A stretch of DNA of 9,438 nt, from the NCBI GenBank assembly GCA_002085285.1, contig NATK01000045.1, positions 1 to 9,438 of the forward strand. Reading direction: 5' to 3'. Shown one piece after another: positions 4,801-9,438 of the stretch. Under the pieces are notes generated by a model that did not search any database, was not told where the DNA came from, and worked only from the letters and a program-made list of their open reading frames with translations. The DNA is from Candidatus Latescibacteria bacterium 4484_7 (GTDB lineage Bacteria; Krumholzibacteriota; Krumholzibacteriia; Krumholzibacteriales; Krumholzibacteriaceae). Within the stretch, counting starts at the first letter, position 1. The number at the start of each line of letters is the position of its first letter. Made by a program: the position numbers and the translations under genes.

Positions 4801-6759
4801 ATGGCAGAAGATAAAAAGACCATCACTTCGATGCTGGACGAACGGCGAGTTTTCCCGCCGCCGAAGGAGTTTTCGGAGAAGGCCTACATAAAGAGCATGG
4901 ATGAGTACAAGGCTCTCTACAAGAAGTCCGAGGAGGATCCGGAGGGCTTCTGGGGTGAGCAGGCTGAGATCATCCACTGGTTCAAAAAGTGGGATAAGGT
5001 ACTCGAATGGAACGAGCCTTTCGCGAAGTGGTTCCAGGGTGGCAAGACCAATATTGCATACAACTGCCTGGACAGACATCTCGAGGACGGCCGTGCAGAC
5101 AAAACCGCAATCATCTGGGAAGGCGAGCCTGAAGGTGATTCGAAGAAGTACACCTACAGAGAGCTGCACAAAGAGGTGAGTAAGTTCGCCAACATTTTGA
5201 AAAAGCACGGAATCAAGAAGGGCGACAGGGTTTGTATATATCTTCCGATGATTCCCGAACTTGCCATTTCGATGCTCGCCTGCGCGAGAATCGGTGCCAT
5301 ACACAGCATAGTATTCGGCGGATTCAGTGCCGAGTCGCTCAAGGACAGAATCATAGATGCCGAGGCGAAGATGCTCATCACAGCCGACGGTTCTTTCCGC
5401 CGCGGCAAGGTGTTTCCTCTGAAGGGCAATGCCGACAAGGCACTCGAAGGTACTAAGACGATAGAGAAGGTTATCGTAGTTAAGAGGACGAAGAACGAGG
5501 TCAACATGGTCGAAGGCCGTGACCTGTGGTGGCACGACGAAATGGCCGATGCCGCTGAAGAGTGTCCTTATGAAGAGATGGACGCTGAAGACGTTGCATT
5601 CATTCTCTATACGAGCGGAACGACGGGCAAACCCAAGGGTGTCGTCCATACGACGGGCGGTTACCTCGTTTATGTTACACTCACTTCGAAGTGGATCTTC
5701 GACATCAAGGACGACGATGTGTACTGGTGTACAGCAGACATCGGATGGATTACCGGTCATTCCTATATTGTTTACGGTCCTTTGAGCCTCGGTGCTACGA
5801 CGCTGATGTTCGAGGGTGTACCAAACTATCCTCAGCCCGACAGGTTCTGGGATGTGGTGGAGAAGTACAAAGTCAACATCTTCTACACAGCCCCCACAGC
5901 GATCAGAGCGATAGCTCGTGACGGAGACGAGTGGCCGAAGAAGCACGACCTTTCGAGTCTGAGGCTTCTCGGTACGGTCGGAGAGCCTATCAACCCCGAG
6001 GCCTGGATATGGTACTACAAGGTCATCGGCGGCGAACGCTGCCCGATCGTAGACACCTGGTGGCAGACTGAGACAGGTGGAATCATGATTACTCCGCTTC
6101 CAGGTGCTTTCCCGATCAAGCCTGGTTCGGCGACCATGCCGTTCCCCGGGATCTTCCCCGAGGTGGTAAGGGAAGACGGCACACCTTGCGATACGAACGA
6201 AGGCGGCTATCTCATCATCAAGAAGCCGTGGCCTGCGATGCTCAGGACTGTCTGGGGTGACGAACAGAGGTATAAAGACCAGTACTTCAGCAGATTTCCG
6301 GGCGTCTATTTCACGGGCGACGGTGCACGCCGCGACGAGGACGGCTACTTCTGGATCATGGGCCGTGTGGATGACGTGATCAACGTTTCCGGTCACAGGA
6401 TCGGAACGATGGAAGTCGAGAGCGCTCTCGTAAGCCACAAGGCTGTCGCTGAAGCTGCAGTGGTTCCTATGCCCCATGAAATCAAGGGTCAGGGTCTCTA
6501 CGCGTTCGTGACATTGACTGCCGGCTACGAGAAGAGCGAAGAACTGAAGAAGGAGCTCCGCGATCACGTAGCCAAGGAGATCGGGCCCATCGCAAAGCCC
6601 GACAAGATTCAGTTCGCCGATGCTTTGCCCAAGACGAGAAGCGGCAAGATCATGAGGAGAATCCTCAAGAGTATAGCTGCGGGCAACGAAGATGTAGGCG
6701 ATACGACAACACTGGCCGATCCGACCGTGGTGGATCATCTCCTTAAAGAGCGTCAGTAG
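4801..6759 (+). CDS. acs: Acetyl-CoA synthetase (AMP-forming)
   Basis: This 652-aa cytoplasmic enzyme converts acetate, ATP and CoA to acetyl-CoA, AMP and pyrophosphate by way of acetyl-AMP. Length and motifs match canonical Acs: an N-terminal segment with the W-rich stretch typical of Acs; the phosphate-binding loop YTSGTTGKPKG (270-280); WWQTETGG (420-427); YFTGDGARRDEDGYFWIMGR (503-522), which holds the ribose-binding Asp507; VDDVINVSGHR; and C-terminal PKTRSGKIMRR with the catalytic Lys616. In characterised Acs proteins that lysine is the target of inhibitory acetylation, so post-translational control is plausible. The ATG at 4801 has a near-perfect AGGAGGT 5 nt upstream. The gene has its own promoter at 4698-4726 and ends in a strong hairpin, so it is probably monocistronic. 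Propionyl-CoA synthetase is a weaker alternative, as the WWQTETGG region suits acetate. Confidence 0.96.
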   Translation: MAEDKKTITSMLDERRVFPPPKEFSEKAYIKSMDEYKALYKKSEEDPEGFWGEQAEIIHWFKKWDKVLEWNEPFAKWFQGGKTNIAYNCLDRHLEDGRADKTAIIWEGEPEGDSKKYTYRELHKEVSKFANILKKHGIKKGDRVCIYLPMIPELAISMLACARIGAIHSIVFGGFSAESLKDRIIDAEAKMLITADGSFRRGKVFPLKGNADKALEGTKTIEKVIVVKRTKNEVNMVEGRDLWWHDEMADAAEECPYEEMDAEDVAFILYTSGTTGKPKGVVHTTGGYLVYVTLTSKWIFDIKDDDVYWCTADIGWITGHSYIVYGPLSLGATTLMFEGVPNYPQPDRFWDVVEKYKVNIFYTAPTAIRAIARDGDEWPKKHDLSSLRLLGTVGEPINPEAWIWYYKVIGGERCPIVDTWWQTETGGIMITPLPGAFPIKPGSATMPFPGIFPEVVREDGTPCDTNEGGYLIIKKPWPAMLRTVWGDEQRYKDQYFSRFPGVYFTGDGARRDEDGYFWIMGRVDDVINVSGHRIGTMEVESALVSHKAVAEAAVVPMPHEIKGQGLYAFVTLTAGYEKSEELKKELRDHVAKEIGPIAKPDKIQFADALPKTRSGKIMRRILKSIAAGNEDVGDTTTLADPTVVDHLLKERQ

Positions 6760-6784
6760 AGTCGTGGTCGTTTGATGGACAGAT

Positions 6785-6826
6785 ACGGGCGGAAGCCGTT
6801 AGGCCTCCGCCCGTGCTGTTTGGGTT
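6785..6826 (+). terminator. Intrinsic terminator after acs
   Basis: ACGGGCGGAAGCC (6785-6797) pairs with GGCCTCCGCCCGT (6802-6814) across a GTTA loop: a 13-bp, very GC-rich stem with one A-C mismatch. It lies 25 nt after the acs stop and is followed by a moderately T-rich tract (GTTTGGGTTGTT). The tail is not a pure T-run, but stem strength and position make a Rho-independent terminator likely. Confidence 0.82.
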
Positions 6827-6844
6827 GTTCTGATCGAAACACGT

Positions 6845-6881
6845 AGAATCTGTTATAAAGGTATTAAGGCCAATAGATTCT
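6845..6881 (+). repeat. Inverted repeat AGAATCT/AGATTCT followed by T-rich sequence
   Basis: AGAATCT (6845-6851) and AGATTCT (6875-6881) form a perfect 7-bp inverted repeat with a 23-nt loop, followed directly by TTTATTTCTC. It may be a weak back-up terminator behind the main acs hairpin, or an operator-like dyad upstream of the por promoter. The long loop makes a stable hairpin unlikely. Confidence 0.3.
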
Positions 6882-6902
6882 TTTATTTCTCGCCCAGCGT
6901 AA

Positions 6903-6914
6903 GCATTTGCAAAT
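6903..6914. promoter_or_regulatory. Palindrome GCATTTGCAAAT upstream of the por promoter
   Basis: ATTTGCAAAT (6905-6914) is a perfect 10-bp palindrome. A near copy that lacks the central G, GCATTTCAAAT, lies at 6974-6984 inside the spacer of the por promoter, about 70 bp away. A repeated palindrome with one copy between -35 and -10 is a typical repressor-operator arrangement, possibly with looping. The regulator is unknown. Confidence 0.4.
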
Positions 6915-6963
6915 AGGACGATGTTTTTTATTAGTGAAATAATAGAAATTTAATGATTGTCAC

Positions 6964-6992
6964 TTGACAGGTTGCATTTCAAATTGTATTAT
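6964..6992 (+). promoter_or_regulatory. sigma70-type promoter for the porDAB operon
   Basis: A perfect TTGACA (6964-6969), a 17-nt spacer and TATTAT (6987-6992, 5 of 6 consensus bases) form the best promoter match in the window. The predicted start is near 7000, leaving a leader of about 44 nt before the porD ATG at 7044. The spacer contains GCATTTCAAAT, the partner of the palindrome at 6903-6914. Confidence 0.8.
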
Positions 6993-7043
6993 TCTTTTCC
7001 CTTTTGTTTCGTCGCATATTTTCAATCATGAATCGAGACAGTG

Positions 7044-7337
7044 ATGGTCAAATCAGAAAAAGAATTAGGATGGAAAGACCTGGAAGTCGGATGCGATGTC
7101 AAAGAGCCCGGCAATGGCAGCCAGTACAGAACGGGCGATTGGCGCTCAGTACGTCCCGTATGGGATAAGACCAAGTGCATCAAGTGCGGCGTTTGTTATA
7201 TCTTCTGCCCCGATGCGGCTATCAAGAAGGATGAAGAGGGCTATTTCGAAGCCGACCTCTACTACTGTAAGGGGTGCGGGATTTGCGCGCATGAGTGTGT
7301 GACGGGTTGCATAACGATGGTGGAGGAGGAGGAATAA
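7044..7337 (+). CDS. porD: Pyruvate:ferredoxin oxidoreductase delta subunit (2x[4Fe-4S] ferredoxin)
   Basis: This small electron-transfer subunit (97 aa) shuttles electrons between the catalytic beta subunit and external ferredoxin. The N-terminal segment with LGWKDLEVG, YRTGDWRSVRPVW and the two cluster motifs is the standard PorD pattern. Numbered from the ATG, the cysteines are C45-x2-C48-x2-C51-x3-C55-P and C75-x2-C78-x2-C81-x3-C85; each cluster takes its fourth ligand from the other motif. The second motif lacks the usual Pro after its fourth Cys and has an extra Cys89. The start is uncertain: GTG at 7041 directly precedes ATG at 7044, and only a weak GAG (7035-7037) is nearby, better spaced for 7044. 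The last codons, four Glu, double as the GGAGGAGGAGG ribosome binding site of porA. The stop overlaps the porA ATG by 1 nt (TAATG). Confidence 0.92.
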   Translation: MVKSEKELGWKDLEVGCDVKEPGNGSQYRTGDWRSVRPVWDKTKCIKCGVCYIFCPDAAIKKDEEGYFEADLYYCKGCGICAHECVTGCITMVEEEE

Positions 7338-8515
7338 TGGGAAAGCGAGTAGGAATTGAGACCTCTATAGCCGCAGCCGAAGCAGTGAAAATGGCCAACG
7401 TCGATGTTGTCGCCGCCTATCCAATAACTCCTCAGACGCATATTGTCGAGCATCTCTCCGAGTTCGTTGCAGACGGCGTTCTCGATGCAGAGTTCGTTCC
7501 GGTAGAGTCGGAGCATTCTGCTATGAGCGTATGCTGCGGTTCTTCGGCGGTCGGTGCGAGGACTTTCACTTGTACGAGCTCTCAGGGTCTCGCTCTGATG
7601 AATGAGATTGTCTTCATAGCTTCGGCTTTGAGGCTTCCTATAGTAATGATACTTGCCAATCGTTCGCTTTCGAGCCCGTTGAGTATCTGGAACGACCACA
7701 CGGACGTTATGTCTGTCAGGGACGTTGGGTGGATACAGCTTTTCACCGAAAATGCTCAGGAGGTCTTCGACCACGTGTTTTTTGCATTCAGAGTGGCGGA
7801 GGACCCAAAGGTTTCGTTTCCGGTGATGGTCAATGTGGACGGATTCATTCTGACACATGTAATCGAGCCGGTGGAGTTCTGGGATCAGGAGCAGGTAGAT
7901 CGCTACCTGCCTGAATTCAAACCTGTCCACAGGCTTCATCCCGATAACCCTACAACAATGGGTGCCTTTGCCATGCCTGGTCTCTTTGCCGAGACGAAGA
8001 AGGCCCAGGATGAGGCTCTGAAGAGCACAATGCCGGTTATACTAAAGGCGTGGAAAGAAATGGGAGAGATGGTCGGGCGGCATTATCACCCTGTCGAAGG
8101 TTACCAAACTGAAGGCGCGGAGACCTTGATCCTCACAATGGGAAGTATGGGTGAAACAGCTTCGATTGCGGTTGACAGGCTTCGCGCTCAGGGCAAGCCT
8201 GTAGGCCAGTTGAAAATCAGGCTCTGGCGTCCATTCCCGTTCAAGGAGTTCAGAGAGGCTGCCAAGGGGGCAAAGCACATCATCGTTCTCGATAGGGCTA
8301 TATCGTACAGCGGTCCTGGTGGACCGGTGGCGAGCGAGATCAGAGCTGCTCTTTACGGTGAGAAAGACATGCCCATAGTAACGAACTTCATCGCCGGCCT
8401 CGCCGGTAGAGATGTAACTCCGGGTGATTTCATCAACATGTATGATCAGACGATCGATATGGCAAAGGGCAACGTCAGACAGGAAGATTATATCTTTTAC
8501 GGAGTAAGGGAATAA
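7337..8515 (+). CDS. porA: Pyruvate:ferredoxin oxidoreductase alpha subunit
   Basis: This 392-aa subunit carries the pyrimidine-binding and transketolase-C-like parts of the multi-subunit enzyme that interconverts pyruvate plus CoA with acetyl-CoA plus CO2 and reduced ferredoxin. Visible marks are AAYPITPQT (26-34), VESEHSAMS in the cofactor-contacting region, CTSSQGLALM, and ANRSLSSPLSIWNDHTDVMS, which resembles pyruvate/2-oxoisovalerate oxidoreductases. The C-terminal half has LWRPFP and ISYSGPGGP. Length is normal for PorA (about 390). The frame is open upstream to 7295, but the ATG at 7337 is chosen because it follows a strong GGAGGAGGAGG site and overlaps the porD stop by 1 nt. It in turn overlaps porB by 1 nt (TAATG), so the three genes should be translationally coupled. 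A 2-oxoisovalerate or other 2-oxoacid specificity is possible. No gamma-subunit gene is in the window. Confidence 0.92.
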   Translation: MGKRVGIETSIAAAEAVKMANVDVVAAYPITPQTHIVEHLSEFVADGVLDAEFVPVESEHSAMSVCCGSSAVGARTFTCTSSQGLALMNEIVFIASALRLPIVMILANRSLSSPLSIWNDHTDVMSVRDVGWIQLFTENAQEVFDHVFFAFRVAEDPKVSFPVMVNVDGFILTHVIEPVEFWDQEQVDRYLPEFKPVHRLHPDNPTTMGAFAMPGLFAETKKAQDEALKSTMPVILKAWKEMGEMVGRHYHPVEGYQTEGAETLILTMGSMGETASIAVDRLRAQGKPVGQLKIRLWRPFPFKEFREAAKGAKHIIVLDRAISYSGPGGPVASEIRAALYGEKDMPIVTNFIAGLAGRDVTPGDFINMYDQTIDMAKGNVRQEDYIFYGVRE

Positions 8516-9382
8516 TGGAGAATCTCAGCGTATTCGCCTCGAGACTCGTATCTAAGAAGGAGTACTTTACCCCGGGGCATAGGGCATGCCAGGGATGTGC
8601 CGAGGCGCTGGCCGTAAGGCTCGTTGCAAAGGCACTTGGAAACAATGTAGTCGTTGCTTCGGCAACCGGATGCATGGAGATTGTTTCGTCACCGCTTCCG
8701 TTCACCAACTGGGGTGTTCCCTGGATACACGTTGCGTTCGAGAATGCAGCAGCCGTTGCTACGGGCGCGGAATCTGGTTTCAAGGCGCTTATAAGAAAAG
8801 GAAAGCTCGAGGACAAGGGAACCGTTTTCCTCGGTATGGGCGGAGACGGCGGCACGAGCGATATAGGTCTTCAGGCGCTTTCGGGCGCCCTCGAGAGGGG
8901 GCATAACTTCCTGTATGTCTTTCGGTGCCTCTACCACTACATCGCCCGCCGGCAAGGTAAAGGCGGGACAGGTTACATGGAAAAAGAATATGGCGGAAAT
9001 AGCCGTAGCTCACAACATTCCCTATGTCGCCACTGCTTGTCCGAGTTACCCGATAGACCTCATTCACAAGGTGCAAAAGGCTGCGAGGATAAAGGGCCCA
9101 GCATACGTTCATGTACTCTCCGTTTGTCCCACGGGATGGCGTATCCCTACCAGCATTGCTGTGTCCATAGGAAGGCTCGCCGTAGAAACGGGCGTATTTC
9201 CTCTCTACGAGGTCGAGAATGGAAAGTACAAGATAACAGTCGATGTTGGTGAGTTGAGGCCCGTTGAGGAGTATCTGAAACCTCAGGGCAGGTTCCGCCA
9301 CCTTACACCGGAACTCATAGAGGAAATTCAAAAGCGTGTGACGAAGGAATACGAGAAGCTCAAGGCCAAGACGAAGCTTTAA
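8515..9382 (+). pseudogene. porB: Pyruvate:ferredoxin oxidoreductase beta subunit, disrupted by an internal frameshifting deletion
   Basis: The beta subunit binds thiamine diphosphate and a [4Fe-4S] cluster. Frame 1 encodes normal PorB to residue 135: GHRACQGC with Cys25 and Cys28, ATGC with Cys53, and GGDGGTSDIGLQ with the GDG of the cofactor motif (110-112), ending GHNFLYV at 8919. The next expected block, a conserved CYDNEAYMNTGxQRS-like segment of about 18 residues, is absent. The protein resumes one register later at about 8921 with FGASTTTSPAGK and continues normally through SVCPTGW (Cys codon 9125-9127, the expected fourth cluster ligand) to the TAA at 9380-9382. As sequenced, frame 1 reads 110 unrelated residues to a stop ending at 9252. 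The change requires loss of 3n+2 bases; restoring about 56 would give a 307-aa protein, normal for PorB. The remainder shows no other damage, so the event is very recent or an assembly error. The ribosome binding site is GGAGTAAGGG; the start overlaps porA by 1 nt. Confidence 0.88.
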
Positions 9383-9391
9383 GGGTTTGAA

Positions 9392-9438
9392 ATGGAAACT
9401 GGATTGAAAGAATTTGAAAACAAGATCAAAGAGATCGT
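9392..9438 (+). CDS. Start of an unrecognised gene (partial, runs off the window)
   Basis: An ATG at 9392, 9 nt after the porB stop and preceded by AAGGG (9381-9385), opens a frame that begins METGLKEFENKIKEI and continues past the end. The spacing suggests a fourth gene of the por operon. Fifteen residues, charged and probably helical, are too few to assign. It does not look like the start of a PorG gamma subunit, which normally opens with a strand and a GxGGQG motif within the first 15 or so residues. Confidence 0.55.
   Translation, partial: METGLKEFENKIKEI

Noticed and set aside
4771..6738. Long minus-strand open frame of 655 codons opposite acs
   Set aside because: It mirrors the acs gene, has no recognisable motif, and the plus-strand Acs match is complete from start to stop. 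Long antisense frames are expected opposite codon-biased genes.
7295..7336. Upstream start for porA at 7295
   Set aside because: It would lie inside porD and add a glycine-rich translation of the porD end; the ATG at 7337 has a strong ribosome site and the coupled TAATG overlap.
8911..8930. Programmed ribosomal frameshift in porB
   Set aside because: A frameshift could restore the register but not the missing conserved block, and no slippery heptamer or downstream hairpin is evident.
8515..9252. Continuous 245-codon reading of porB in frame 1
   Set aside because: Residues after 135 do not match PorB, while frame 2 carries the true PorB C-terminus from about 8921 to 9382, so this is a chance extension past a frameshift.

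Overview
The window looks like a stretch of a mid-GC bacterial chromosome from an anaerobe or facultative anaerobe. The evidence is sigma70-type promoters (three TTGACA boxes, each with a 17-nt spacer), strong Shine-Dalgarno sites, and metabolism built on oxygen-sensitive iron-sulfur enzymes: ferredoxin-dependent pyruvate oxidoreductase and [4Fe-4S] hydro-lyases. The lineage cannot be named from the sequence alone. No mobile element, tRNA, rRNA or CRISPR array is visible.

Layout. Positions 1-198 hold an unrecognised open tail of a possible upstream gene. Positions 201-1991 hold an aconitase-superfamily small subunit (LeuD-like) and a large subunit (LeuC/HacA-like), 3 nt apart. A 219-nt gap follows with a striking nested pair of inverted repeats (2077-2122) that can be drawn as an H-type pseudoknot. 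A second, different LeuD-like small subunit then lies at 2211-2726. Converging on it from the minus strand is an orphan citrate lyase alpha subunit (citF-like, 2828-4423). A 377-nt divergent regulatory region (4424-4800) carries one promoter for citF, one for acs, and stacked tandem and palindromic repeats between them. Then come acetyl-CoA synthetase (acs, 4801-6759), a strong hairpin terminator, a promoter with a repeated palindromic motif, and a porD-porA-porB operon (7044-9382). A new reading frame begins at 9392 and runs off the end.

How the genes may work together (inference). Acs makes acetyl-CoA from acetate. Por links acetyl-CoA and CO2 to pyruvate through ferredoxin, in either direction. 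The hydro-lyase subunits isomerise or hydrate 2-hydroxy di- or tricarboxylates such as isopropylmalate, citramalate, homocitrate or dimethylmalate. The CitF-like protein could activate a citrate-like acid with CoA. One large subunit beside two dissimilar small subunits suggests two substrate specificities sharing one catalytic partner.

The most important anomaly is in porB. The reading frame breaks at about 8917-8921, exactly where the conserved second half of the thiamine-diphosphate motif (YDN-x-x-Y-x-NTG in this family) should be. The frame resumes one register later with the rest of the protein intact. This fits a deletion of 3n+2 bases, most simply about 56. The allele is therefore either a recent pseudogene or an assembly error, and it cannot be rescued by ribosomal frameshifting because the residues themselves are absent.
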